Origin: a virus
Virus record (IMG/VR): IMGVR_UViG_3300047309_000214
Location: 1-25,793 of that record
DNA: 25,793 bases
Strand: one strand, 5' to 3'
The translations under genes and the position numbers were made by a program. Positions 1 to 7,553 of the stretch are shown here, in pieces (the stretch's first letter is position 1; the number at the start of each line of letters is the position of its first letter). The notes beneath the pieces were generated by a model that was given only the letters and a program-made list of their open reading frames with translations, was not told where the DNA came from and ran no database searches.

Positions 1-3000
1 ATTCGGAATTGTTAGACAAGTATTCTTATTTATCAAAAATTCTTGATAAAGACAAACAAGTTGAAGAAGTAAATAAATTATTGTCTGAATTAAAACAAAA
101 TAAAAATTCTGAATTGTCTGCAATTCAAGACCAATACAGTCAACTTGAACCAACTGATATTGTTGGAAGATTGAATGCAGTTAAAAAACAAAACAATTAT
201 AAATTTTTACAAGTTAAACTTTCACATAATATTTTGCTTGATACACTTCAAAGAGATTACCGTGGAAGAGATTTAAATGAACTTACACCATCACAACAAG
301 AATGGCTTATTGGAGATTCTGTTGTTAAAGCTAAAAAGTTAACTAGTGCAATAACTGTTAATCCAGAACTTACTGGTAAAGAACAAGCAATGCAACGTTA
401 TGATAAGTTAAAAATGTTGTTGGATGAAAATGGTGCAAAAAATGAAACATTGCTTGATTATGTTCAAAAGAAGTATCAAAACATTGAAAACGATTCAAGT
501 GAGATTTCTCGTTTAGCTGATTATAATGGAAAAAGAAATTATTTAATTCTTGGTTTGAAAAAAGATTTGCAAACAATTGGAACTGAACCAGCTCTTATTG
601 AAGGGTTTAAAAAGAAAAATCCTGATTTAGCATTCTTAATTGGCAAACCAGAAAATGAAATTTCTAATTACATTAATAAAGCAGTTAAAAACATTGATGG
701 TAAAATTCAAAAACTTAAAGATTCACGTAATGCACGTATTGCTGCTGAAAAAGAAGCAATGCAAACTGCAATACCTGCACAGATTCAAGTAAATAAAGAT
801 GATTTTGTTCAGTTTTTTGAAAAGAATACTGATAATTTAAAGCTTGGCTCAGCCCCAGAGTCTTTAAAAATTAACGGAGGAAAAGTCCTTAATTCTTTTG
901 ATGATGAGAATGGTGTATTGCACTATGTTGTTAGTAATGGTGATACTGGTGAAGTTACAGTACGTTATGACCAAGTTATTAACACATTTAAAGAGCAAGA
1001 CCGTGCAACTAACAACTTTGTCAAATCACAACAAGGATTTGTAACAAATAAAGTTACTACAACTTTAGAAGATGTTCAGCCACAACTTGATGAGATTGAT
1101 GGGCAAATTAATCAAATCAACAAAGAATTTGATAAACGTAAAAAACAAATTGAATATAACTTTAATAGACGTAAAAATAACAATCCTAGAATGTTGCGTG
1201 AACAGTTAACAAAACTTGAAGAAGAACGTGGATTGCAAATTGATGAGTTAAAACAATCTAAACAAAAAATTGCTGATTTGAATCAACAGATTCGAGTTGC
1301 AAATCAAGCAAACAATAGTGCTTCCAAATTGCTTAACTCAAGACAAACTGGTGATGCAATTAAACGTACTACACAAGCAATTCAAGAAAGCCAACGTGCA
1401 TTTGAAAATCAAATTTCTTATCTTGATAACACAAATACATCGTTATTTGAATCGCAAAAACGTATTGATGAGTTGACTCAAAAAATTACAGATTACAACA
1501 ACTTGTTGAACAATGATGATGCGTTTGAAAACTATGTACGTTTCCAAAATGGTGAAGATTTTGTTAGACGTGCAAAAGACAACATGTTGTCACAATCAAC
1601 TGTATATGAAGAGTTACTTAACAATGAAACTACACTTGATGAGAAAACTAAAAACATTATTGGTATTCTTAAAGCAAACCTTTATGACATTGGTTTGAGT
1701 GAAGTTGAAATTGGCAAGTTAACACGTGGTCAGTTTGATAAAATGTTTGAAACATACATTCCTCACATGGCTACACAAGAGTTTGTTGATTTAAAACGTG
1801 CAATGGAAGCTAATCCTGAAAAAGGTGTACAGAATGTACAGTTTGATAACATTGGATTTGGTTCTAAAGGGTTTAATGCAAATAACATTCAACGTCAAAT
1901 CAAATCAATTGAGTTAAATGGCGAAACTATTGATGACCCTTCAATTGTTCAAATCAATGAGTTGTTTAAAGAGCAACTTAAAGGCAAAAATGCATTCTCT
2001 GAAAACATTGCTGACCTGTACATTAAACGTGCTATGAATAACTTGGATTTGTTGTATGATGATAAATACATGCGTACTATGATGGATGTGTTTGGAAATG
2101 ATGTATTTACACATCAAGAAGGAAAAGGTGCAACTTTTGCACTTAATCATTTGAAAGAACATGCACAAAAGTTTGAAGATTTTTATAACAACTCTAAAAA
2201 TTATCTCGATATGCTTTGGGAAAATACAACAAAGAAAAATTATGAACAAACAGTTGAAGAACAAAAAAGAGTTCAACAAGATATTTTAGATTTTGCAATG
2301 GAAATCCATGGTGTTGCAAAAGATTCTTTAGATAATATGTTTACTGCTGATTCAAAAAATGGTTTCCAGTATTCTGTGAATGCAGGCATGTTAAGAGAAA
2401 TGCTGAAAACACACACTGGATTAAAAACTTCAGCAGATATGACAAAAGCTGCAATTAAAGAAATTCAAGTTGCCAAATCACTTGCTAGTACTGTTGTAAA
2501 AAGTATGTCTAATAGTAATTTTTATAGTGCTTTGATGTACACAGCACAAAATGTTGCTGATAATGTTCCATTTGAAGATGCTTTTAGAAGTGCAACTGGA
2601 TTTATGCCACCTAATGAAGCAATTAGAATGAAAAAAGAAATTCAAAGTTACATTAATCATTACAGCCCACAAACAATTCTTTCATATTATGATACTCCAC
2701 CATTTGAGTTCGCTGATGTGTTAAGAGAGAAACATATGGCTGATTTTAGAAAATCTTTTACTCCAGAAATTAAAAAAGAAATGGCAACAAAATATGCTGA
2801 CGCTGCTCTTGAAAAACTTGGTTATACAGCAGAATCTTTAAGCGAAAATATTACACCTATTTTTAATTTAACTAAAGAACAGGTCGATGCATTTAAAGAA
2901 ATAATGTCTGATACAATTGCACCAAATTTTGATGAATCATTTAAAATGTTTGACACTAGAACAAATAGTGATAGATTTTATGTAAGTACATTTTTAAATC

Positions 3001-4382
3001 ACATCAAAAAAGTTGCAGAGAGTGTTGATAATCTAGATTTTTCAAAACATGTAAAATCTGTTAACGATGCAATTACTATGAAAGCTAACCAAGCACGTAT
3101 TGCACAAATTATGAAAGACAAATCAAGATTCTTAATGGCTTATGATAAAGTAACTTCTCTTATGAAGTTAAACATGACTGTTGTTAACCCAGCGTTCCAC
3201 ATGCGTAACTTGTATTCTAACTATTTCCAAATCTACTTAAGTCTTGGTGCAAGTGCTTTAAATCCTAAATTCCAAGCACAAGTTATCAAAGCAATTATGT
3301 CAAAAGGTAGACTTGGTTCTGATGCAGTTATTGAAGCGTTAGGTAAAGACGGTGTTGCACGTGAAGTACATTGGGGAGATATTCTTGCACATGCCAAAGC
3401 ACATGGTGTATTAGGTAAAGATTACTTCACATCAGAAGCATCTCAATTGATGGATAGTAATGCAGGTTTGTTTAGTAACAATCGTTTCTTTGGTGGCAAA
3501 TTTGCTAAGATTGACCCTACTAACACAACAAACTTTGCACCTTACAAATATGGTGCTAAACTAGGTAGTGCATTTGAAGATTACTCACGTTTACTACACT
3601 TTGCAGCAGCAGTTAAACAAGGACAAACATGGTCTGAAGCGGCTGATACAGTTAATAAGTTTATGTTAGATTATTCTGATTTGACACCATTTGAGCAAAA
3701 TACATTACGACGTGTTATTCCATTCTATACTTGGATGAAAAAGAATACAGCACTTCAAATTGATACACTACTCAATAACCCTGGTCGCTATCAAATGTAC
3801 TTCAAAGGAATCAATGCAATTGAAGGAACAAATGATGATGACAATGCACGTGTTAACAAAGGTTTGTTGCCAAGTTATTTACGTGATTACGTACAAACTC
3901 CATTCCGTGTTAAAAAAGGTTATAGTGGTAACTTTAATACTGTATTTTGGAACACAGCAATGCCAGTCAATGATTTGAATAGACTTGATATTTTTGACCC
4001 TAAAGGCGTTGCACAAGATTTGTTTGGTTCTTTATCTCCAATTGTTAAAGCACCTATTGAGCAAGCAATGAACTATAACACATTCTTTGAACAACCAATT
4101 GTTAAAGATGGTGAAAATGCAGTTTCTGCACGTGGTCAACATTTACTTTCTCAAATCGCTACAACAAACTTGGTTAAGGGCTTTGCAAATAAAGAAGGTA
4201 CAGACCTTGGTTACAATGTTCTTGATAAGTTAACTGGTATCAAATTTGCACAAGTTAATCAGGACTTCTACAAAAAACAAGCTGGATTGATTGAACCAGG
4301 TCAACGTGGTAGAAAATCTAAACAACAACAATTGATGGAATATTACGATAAGTTGTATAATGGTGGAGAGGTGAATCAATAA
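1..4382 (+). CDS. Large virion-type (polyvalent-like) phage protein, 5' end outside window
   Basis: The open frame enters from the left edge. The first in-frame start-like codon is a TTG at 9 with no ribosome-binding site, so I treat it as 5'-partial, with at least 1457 residues here. The first ~530 residues are rich in Lys, Glu, Gln and Asn and look coiled-coil. Residues ~560-1000 are mixed helical. The C-terminal ~450 residues include NPAFHMRNLYSNYF, then DYSDLTPFEQNTLRRVIPFY followed by TWMKKN. I associate this block with very large phage structural or ejected polyvalent proteins; that is recall, not a search. No protease or enzymatic motif is evident in the visible part. It ends in a TAATG overlap with the lysin gene, so it is the last structural gene before the lysis genes. 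Its likely role is an internal or tail-associated virion protein, possibly delivered with the DNA. Confidence 0.6.
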   Translation, partial: SELLDKYSYLSKILDKDKQVEEVNKLLSELKQNKNSELSAIQDQYSQLEPTDIVGRLNAVKKQNNYKFLQVKLSHNILLDTLQRDYRGRDLNELTPSQQEWLIGDSVVKAKKLTSAITVNPELTGKEQAMQRYDKLKMLLDENGAKNETLLDYVQKKYQNIENDSSEISRLADYNGKRNYLILGLKKDLQTIGTEPALIEGFKKKNPDLAFLIGKPENEISNYINKAVKNIDGKIQKLKDSRNARIAAEKEAMQTAIPAQIQVNKDDFVQFFEKNTDNLKLGSAPESLKINGGKVLNSFDDENGVLHYVVSNGDTGEVTVRYDQVINTFKEQDRATNNFVKSQQGFVTNKVTTTLEDVQPQLDEIDGQINQINKEFDKRKKQIEYNFNRRKNNNPRMLREQLTKLEEERGLQIDELKQSKQKIADLNQQIRVANQANNSASKLLNSRQTGDAIKRTTQAIQESQRAFENQISYLDNTNTSLFESQKRIDELTQKITDYNNLLNNDDAFENYVRFQNGEDFVRRAKDNMLSQSTVYEELLNNETTLDEKTKNIIGILKANLYDIGLSEVEIGKLTRGQFDKMFETYIPHMATQEFVDLKRAMEANPEKGVQNVQFDNIGFGSKGFNANNIQRQIKSIELNGETIDDPSIVQINELFKEQLKGKNAFSENIADLYIKRAMNNLDLLYDDKYMRTMMDVFGNDVFTHQEGKGATFALNHLKEHAQKFEDFYNNSKNYLDMLWENTTKKNYEQTVEEQKRVQQDILDFAMEIHGVAKDSLDNMFTADSKNGFQYSVNAGMLREMLKTHTGLKTSADMTKAAIKEIQVAKSLASTVVKSMSNSNFYSALMYTAQNVADNVPFEDAFRSATGFMPPNEAIRMKKEIQSYINHYSPQTILSYYDTPPFEFADVLREKHMADFRKSFTPEIKKEMATKYADAALEKLGYTAESLSENITPIFNLTKEQVDAFKEIMSDTIAPNFDESFKMFDTRTNSDRFYVSTFLNHIKKVAESVDNLDFSKHVKSVNDAITMKANQARIAQIMKDKSRFLMAYDKVTSLMKLNMTVVNPAFHMRNLYSNYFQIYLSLGASALNPKFQAQVIKAIMSKGRLGSDAVIEALGKDGVAREVHWGDILAHAKAHGVLGKDYFTSEASQLMDSNAGLFSNNRFFGGKFAKIDPTNTTNFAPYKYGAKLGSAFEDYSRLLHFAAAVKQGQTWSEAADTVNKFMLDYSDLTPFEQNTLRRVIPFYTWMKKNTALQIDTLLNNPGRYQMYFKGINAIEGTNDDDNARVNKGLLPSYLRDYVQTPFRVKKGYSGNFNTVFWNTAMPVNDLNRLDIFDPKGVAQDLFGSLSPIVKAPIEQAMNYNTFFEQPIVKDGENAVSARGQHLLSQIATTNLVKGFANKEGTDLGYNVLDKLTGIKFAQVNQDFYKKQAGLIEPGQRGRKSKQQQLMEYYDKLYNGGEVNQ

Positions 4383-5035
4383 TGGATAAAATTTATAAAG
4401 ATTTTGGTTTTAAAGAAGTAAAAGATGAGTTTGGTTATCGTTCTGACCCAATCAATGGTGAACATGCATTCCATACTGGTATTGATTTGTTTAAAGGTGA
4501 TAAGGCGGCTATTGCCGCTTTTATCCCTGGTGTTGTGCTGTTTGCTGGGTTTGGAAAGGAAGGTAGTGGGTTTGGTCGATATGGTAACGTTGTAGCCATT
4601 AAGGACGCAAATTCTGCGTTACACGTGTATGCACATTTAGACTCCGTATCAGTCAAAGTTAATGATGTGGTTAAACAAGGTCAAGAGATTGGCAAACAAG
4701 GTACAACTGGACGTTCAACTGGAAGTCATTTGCATTATGAAGTGCGTAAAACATGGCATCCACATTTTGGTTGGAGTACTGATGAGCAAAACTATTGTTA
4801 TGAACCAACTGGATACTTGCAAAGACACATTGGTGCAAATACGGTGGTTGTAGATAAGAATGTGCCAATCAAAAAAGAAACTCCAACTAAAAAGACTTAC
4901 GTTGTTAAGAGTGGAGATACGTTGTCTGAAATTGCAAATGCACATAAGTTAACACTTACTGCAATTTTAAAACTTAATCCACAAATCAAAGATAAGAATG
5001 AAATTTCTGTTGGTCAAAAAATTAACTTGGGGTGA
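4382..5035 (+). CDS. Endolysin: M23 peptidase with LysM domain
   Basis: This 217-aa protein should cleave peptide cross-bridges of the host cell wall at the end of infection. Residues ~17-122 form an M23 (lysostaphin-type) zinc metallopeptidase with FHTGID (H31, D35), YAHL (H85) and SHLHYEV (H116, H118), which are the zinc and catalytic residues of the family. Residues ~172-216 form one LysM repeat (YVVKSGDTLSEIA...LNPQI), which binds peptidoglycan glycan chains. A Lys/Pro/Thr linker (~158-171) joins them. There is no signal peptide, so release probably needs a holin. The start ATG overlaps the stop of the preceding structural gene (TAATG) and follows GGAGAGGTG. A tail-associated hydrolase is an alternative, because the upstream gene is a virion protein, but the small membrane protein directly downstream favours a lysis role. 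Confidence 0.9.
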   Translation: MDKIYKDFGFKEVKDEFGYRSDPINGEHAFHTGIDLFKGDKAAIAAFIPGVVLFAGFGKEGSGFGRYGNVVAIKDANSALHVYAHLDSVSVKVNDVVKQGQEIGKQGTTGRSTGSHLHYEVRKTWHPHFGWSTDEQNYCYEPTGYLQRHIGANTVVVDKNVPIKKETPTKKTYVVKSGDTLSEIANAHKLTLTAILKLNPQIKDKNEISVGQKINLG

Positions 5036-5040
5036 TTTGA

Positions 5041-5202
5041 ATGAAAATTAATCAAACTATGATTGCAACAATTCTTGCGGCTGTTGCACTTAATGTAGCA
5101 ATGCTTACTGGCTATACTGGATTAGATGATAAATGGGTTTCCATTACGTCTGCTGCACTTGCTGTAATTGCTGGACTATTACCTAACAAAACACATCGTT
5201 GA
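5041..5202 (+). CDS. Small holin-like membrane protein
   Basis: This 53-aa frame starts six bases after the lysin stop, with GGGGTGA five bases upstream of the ATG. It has a hydrophobic segment at residues ~7-23 (MIATILAAVALNVAMLT), a short polar turn (GLDDKW), a second hydrophobic segment at ~33-47 and a basic tail (NKTHR). Length, two-helix hairpin shape and position directly after the endolysin fit a small phage holin that permeabilises the membrane at lysis. No family could be assigned by sequence, so the holin call rests on topology and context. Confidence 0.65.
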   Translation: MKINQTMIATILAAVALNVAMLTGYTGLDDKWVSITSAALAVIAGLLPNKTHR

Positions 5203-5213
5203 TGTGGTATAAT
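5203..5213 (+). promoter_or_regulatory. Extended -10 promoter
   Basis: TGGTATAAT is a perfect extended -10 (TGn plus TATAAT at 5208-5213) immediately after the holin-like gene. No good -35 is visible, which extended -10 promoters tolerate. A start near 5220 would give a very short leader whose ribosome-binding site (AAGGTGG at 5221) begins almost at the transcript start. It would drive the 37-aa basic peptide separately from the late operon. Confidence 0.5.
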
Positions 5214-5231
5214 TAACTATAAGGTGGTGAA

Positions 5232-5345
5232 ATGATGGGTAAAATGATTCCTACTAAAAAAGCTTCTACTCCTAAAAAAACTATGGGTGGAAAAGCAGTT
5301 GCAAAAAAATGTAAGAAATGTGGAAAAACAAATTGTAAATGTTAA
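5232..5345 (+). CDS. 37-aa basic Cys-rich peptide
   Basis: An AAGGTGGTGA ribosome-binding site precedes two consecutive ATGs (5232 and 5235). The peptide is very basic (about a dozen Lys) and ends in CKKCGKTNCKC, i.e. C-x2-C-x4-C-x1-C, a possible single-zinc knuckle at the extreme C-terminus. The N-terminal part is a Lys/Thr/Ala/Gly linker. It is the last rightward gene before the convergent non-coding junction and has its own extended -10 promoter. Charge and zinc ligands suggest nucleic-acid binding or packing with DNA, but this is inference; I recognise no family. Confidence 0.6.
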   Translation: MMGKMIPTKKASTPKKTMGGKAVAKKCKKCGKTNCKC

Positions 5346-5349
5346 TCTA

Positions 5350-5378
5350 TTGACAAGTTATTCCACGTGTTGTAAACT
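5350..5378 (+). promoter_or_regulatory. Consensus sigma-70/A promoter for first small RNA
   Basis: TTGACA (5350-5355), a 17-base spacer and TAAACT (5373-5378). The -35 is perfect and the -10 matches four of six. It lies directly after the stop of the 37-aa peptide and points into a ~90-base region that ends in a strong terminator and has no convincing gene. Confidence 0.65.
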
Positions 5379-5384
5379 ATAAAT

Positions 5385-5473
5385 GAGGATGATGATACCT
5401 GCCCTGTCTTGCTCATTTTGTTTTTCTCCTTTCCCCTTTTTTGGACTCACACTTTTGTGTGGGTCTTTTTTTT
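5385..5473 (+). ncRNA. Putative ~90-nt phage small RNA with C/U-rich anti-Shine-Dalgarno tract
   Basis: The transcript is predicted from the promoter at 5350-5378 to the terminator at 5444-5473. The unstructured middle contains TTCTCCTTTCCCC (about 5424-5436), which is complementary to AAGGAG-type ribosome-binding sites. In Bacillota, C-rich single-stranded stretches of this kind are the pairing regions of several trans-acting small RNAs. An ATG at 5388 lacks a correctly spaced ribosome-binding site and its frame runs through the terminator, so I do not call a peptide. Its existence as an RNA is inferred from promoter and terminator only. Confidence 0.5.
5444..5473 (+). terminator. Rho-independent terminator of first small RNA
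   Basis: GACTCACAC (5444-5452), TTTT loop, GTGTGGGTC (5457-5465), a 9-bp stem with one G-U pair, followed by eight T. Besides ending the first RNA, it would stop late transcription running toward the early genes. Confidence 0.85.
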
Positions 5474-5483
5474 ATGTTATAAT
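5455..5483 (+). promoter_or_regulatory. Extended -10 promoter for second small RNA
   Basis: TGTTATAAT gives a perfect extended -10 (TATAAT at 5478-5483, TG at 5475-5476). TTGTGT at 5455-5460 could act as a weak -35 with a 17-base spacer; it lies inside the hairpin of the preceding terminator. A start near 5490 is expected. Confidence 0.6.
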
Positions 5484-5489
5484 ATGTGT

Positions 5490-5626
5490 AAGAAAAAACG
5501 TCAGTTCGTTTTTGTCGTAGTTGTGCGGCTGCCTGAAAGACACAATGAAAACTTTTTAGAGTGAGATAGATGAATCTATCGAATACGCAAATGTAATTGG
5601 ACGCCTCAGTGGACGTCCTTTTTTGT
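5490..5626 (+). ncRNA. Putative ~135-nt structured small RNA
   Basis: The RNA lies between the extended -10 promoter and an intrinsic terminator. Visible hairpins are AAAAACG/CGTTTTT (5494-5500 with 5507-5513), GATAGA-TGAA-TCTATC (5565-5580, perfect 6-bp stem) and the terminator. There is no ribosome-binding site plus start codon giving a plausible peptide. I see no resemblance to tRNA, 6S RNA or a CRISPR-associated RNA. Function unknown; a regulatory RNA is the simplest reading. It is transcribed toward the leftward early operon and could pair with read-through transcripts from it. Confidence 0.5.
5599..5624 (+). terminator. Terminator of second small RNA
   Basis: GGACGCC (5599-5605), loop, GG-A-CGTCC (5611-5618): a 7-bp stem with one bulged A, followed by six T. 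Confidence 0.75.
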
Positions 5627-5632
5627 TTGCAT

Positions 5633-5659
5633 AAAAAAAGACACCCTACCACAGGTGCC
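5633..5659 (-). terminator. Terminator of the leftward early/replication operon
   Basis: On the minus strand GGCACCT pairs with GGGTGTC (plus-strand 5653-5659 and 5640-5646) around a 6-base loop, followed by seven T (5633-5639). It ends leftward transcription after the RusA gene. The 120 bases between it and that gene hold only an imperfect TAACTT/AAGTTA inverted repeat (5681-5705) and an orphan AGGAGGTG without a usable start codon. Confidence 0.75.
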
Positions 5660-5778
5660 TTGATTTAGATATTCACCTCCTAACTTACACCCTATATACA
5701 AGTTAGATTAATGAATTATCTGGTACAAAAAGATTTGTAATTAAATTTTATCTTATTGATTTGATGATTGCAATTGAA

Positions 5779-6249
5779 TTAAGAAATTTTTGTCATTTGA
5801 ATTGCACGTTGTCTACACTTATCAGTTTGTGCTGAAAGTGCCAAATCAACACGAGGATGCTCCTCGTCTAACTCAACACCTTGTATACGTGGCATTACAA
5901 AGTAATCATTCTCAAAAGCAACTGTTTGCATTACGTCTAGCAGTAGTTTCAGCATATTGTGACTATCTCTAATTCTTCGGTCTGGCATGTAAAACACCAG
6001 GTCGATATACTGCCAAACTTCTCTGTCTTGTTTTTCCCAAGATTGCTCATCAATTGCTAGGTTGATTAGACCACGTGCAGCAATAACGTAATCTTGTGCA
6101 AAATTAGTTAAAAACTTTTTACCACCTTTTGAGTGTATGTACATATGATTGATACTTGGTGGTAGTGGGATACTCATTTTGAGTTTTTTGTTGGGGTGTT
6201 TTGGTTTGGCTCTAAACAAATCATCAGGTCTTACTTTTCTTTTAGCCAT
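5779..6249 (-). CDS. RusA-like Holliday junction resolvase
   Basis: The 156-aa protein would resolve branched DNA during replication, recombination or before packaging. The RusA-family layout is clear: IPLPPSINHMY (residues 27-37), a central helix-rich part, then RRIRDSHNMLKLLLDVM (91-107) and ENDYFV (113-118), matching the family pattern R-D-x-D-N-xx-K-xx-x-D followed by DD. One acidic position of the usual RDxDN is His here (RDSHN). D95, D105 and D115 remain as metal-ligand candidates. The start has GAGGTG six bases upstream. It is the last gene of the leftward operon, a common position for RusA in phage replication modules. Confidence 0.82.
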   Translation of the reverse strand: MAKRKVRPDDLFRAKPKHPNKKLKMSIPLPPSINHMYIHSKGGKKFLTNFAQDYVIAARGLINLAIDEQSWEKQDREVWQYIDLVFYMPDRRIRDSHNMLKLLLDVMQTVAFENDYFVMPRIQGVELDEEHPRVDLALSAQTDKCRQRAIQMTKIS

Positions 6250-6280
6250 AATTCACCTCACTCTCAAGTGAAGTGTAGCA

Positions 6281-6565
6281 TTAATTGTAAGTAATTTCAA
6301 TATATGCTGGATATTCTTGTTCAAGTTTTTCCAATCCAACTTTGAGCATTTCATATTGAATCTTAACTTTTTTACCTTTAAACTTAATTATCATTTCTCC
6401 ATCAGCAGTGGATGTGAATGTAGTATACCCATGTTGCATCATTGAGTTAGCAACTACCAAAGAAAGAAAAGACACCGCTGCACATACGATGTCTGTTCCT
6501 TTTTCTGAGTAATCAGCATGACCAATGATGTTAAATTCATTTTCTTTGAATGTAACTTTAATCAT
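6281..6565 (-). CDS. Prp-like cysteine protease (YsxB/DUF464 family)
   Basis: The 94-aa protein contains GHADYSEKGTDIVCAAVS, the Prp signature. With the start at 6565 the catalytic pair is H16 and C28, twelve residues apart as in the Prp family. Bacterial Prp removes the N-terminal extension of ribosomal protein L27 in Bacillota and is also known to process proteins of a staphylococcal phage. A phage copy could mature virion proteins or act on host L27; which cannot be told here. I chose 6565 rather than the upstream in-frame ATGs because AGGA lies eight bases before it. It overlaps the end of the preceding small membrane gene by eight bases. Confidence 0.8.
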   Translation of the reverse strand: MIKVTFKENEFNIIGHADYSEKGTDIVCAAVSFLSLVVANSMMQHGYTTFTSTADGEMIIKFKGKKVKIQYEMLKVGLEKLEQEYPAYIEITYN

Positions 6566-6707
6566 TAATATCATCCTCATCATTTGATTTAGTAATAACA
6601 GAAATTGCTACACCTTCAATTACTTCTAATACAATACGTGGAATCATATAACTCATAATCAAAAGACCAAAAATAACACCAAGAACAAAAATAATCATTT
6701 CATACAT
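6558..6707 (-). CDS. 49-aa small membrane protein
   Basis: The ATG overlaps the dUTPase stop (TAATG) and the stop lies within the first codons of the Prp gene, so translation is probably coupled. Residues 4-22 form one hydrophobic helix (MIIFVLGVIFGLLIMSYMI). The C-terminus is amphipathic and ends acidic (SNDEDDIND). It looks like a single-pass membrane peptide with a cytoplasmic acidic tail. No family recognised. Confidence 0.65.
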   Translation of the reverse strand: MYEMIIFVLGVIFGLLIMSYMIPRIVLEVIEGVAISVITKSNDEDDIND

Positions 6708-7126
6708 TATTTTGTACCAGTGGAACCAAATCCACTTTCTCTCTTTTGATTTGGAGTTGTTTCATTGTATGCAATGTAATAAGAAGTAAATAATGCTTGT
6801 GCAATTCTATCACATTTGTTTACTTTAAATACTTCATTGCCCAAGTTATGCAAAATTACCTTAATTTCATTTGGATAGTAATCCGCATCAACAATACCAG
6901 GTGCATTTAATACAATGACACTATTCTTTAATGCAAGTCCAGAACGTGAACACACATACATAACACTGTTTGCACTCATTTCAGCAGTAATACCAGTTCC
7001 AATCAATGCAGTTTGATGTGGTTGTATTTCAACATCTTCATGTGCATACAAATCATAACCAGCACTTGCAATTGTAGAACGAACTGGAATAATTGAATCT
7101 TCATATAATGCATGAAATTTAATCAT
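6707..7126 (-). CDS. dut: dUTPase (trimeric dUTP diphosphatase)
   Basis: The 139-aa protein hydrolyses dUTP to dUMP, keeping uracil out of phage DNA. All five trimeric dUTPase motifs can be traced: ASAGYDLYA (1), SRSGLA (2), GIVDADYY (3, with the catalytic Asp), KCDRIAQALF (4) and the P-loop-like ESGFGSTG (5). Motif 3 has Asn where Gly is usual after YYP, and motif 5 lacks one Gly of the RGSGGFGSTG form; both are tolerable. AAGGAG precedes the ATG. It overlaps the methyltransferase gene upstream by eight bases. Confidence 0.92.
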   Translation of the reverse strand: MIKFHALYEDSIIPVRSTIASAGYDLYAHEDVEIQPHQTALIGTGITAEMSANSVMYVCSRSGLALKNSVIVLNAPGIVDADYYPNEIKVILHNLGNEVFKVNKCDRIAQALFTSYYIAYNETTPNQKRESGFGSTGTK

Positions 7127-7553
7127 TTGTTTCTCCTTTTGATTTGAATATTACTACTGCACTTGGAAATGGTGCACCAGTTTTACTTCCACCAAACTTT
7201 AATCTACCTTTAATAAAGCGTATTTCACCTTTCATAGCATAATCATGCCACCAACGTGTATCAGTACGTGATGGCACAAGACATACTACTGTTGCTCCAT
7301 TTAAACTAGATTCATATGCTTTTTTCATCCACTTTCCAATTTCTTTTCCATATGGTGGGTTCATCCAACACGTACCGTACCAGTCTTGTTCGAGTCCATT
7401 TTCAGTGGTTGTGTAATAGCATGTGCATTTATGATTCTGATGATCGGCACACACGTCAAGTGTGAATTTGAACTCCTTGTCTAACTTATTAAAGAATTCT
7501 TGTGGCGTAGACCACAAATCAGTAGTGCTAGTAAACAATCCATTGTTTATCAT
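7119..7553 (-). CDS. Phage DNA N6-adenine methyltransferase (Dam family)
   Basis: The 144-aa protein matches the small phage Dam-type family: an early WSTPQEFF motif, LDVCAD, then MNPPYG (catalytic NPPY at about residues 65-68) and a C-terminal KGRLKFGG...PFPSAVVIF stretch. It transfers a methyl group from S-adenosylmethionine to adenine N6. Its target may be GATC by family analogy, and GATC sites are notably rare in this window. I start at 7553 (ATGA overlap with the nuclease stop, GGAG upstream) rather than at an upstream TTG. Likely role: protecting phage DNA from host restriction or marking it. Confidence 0.85.
   Translation of the reverse strand: MINNGLFTSTTDLWSTPQEFFNKLDKEFKFTLDVCADHQNHKCTCYYTTTENGLEQDWYGTCWMNPPYGKEIGKWMKKAYESSLNGATVVCLVPSRTDTRWWHDYAMKGEIRFIKGRLKFGGSKTGAPFPSAVVIFKSKGETND

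Noticed and set aside
5413-5652. 79-codon minus-strand open frame across the convergent junction
   Set aside because: It crosses two terminators and both promoter units, lacks a correctly spaced ribosome-binding site and has low-complexity basic content; it is non-coding.
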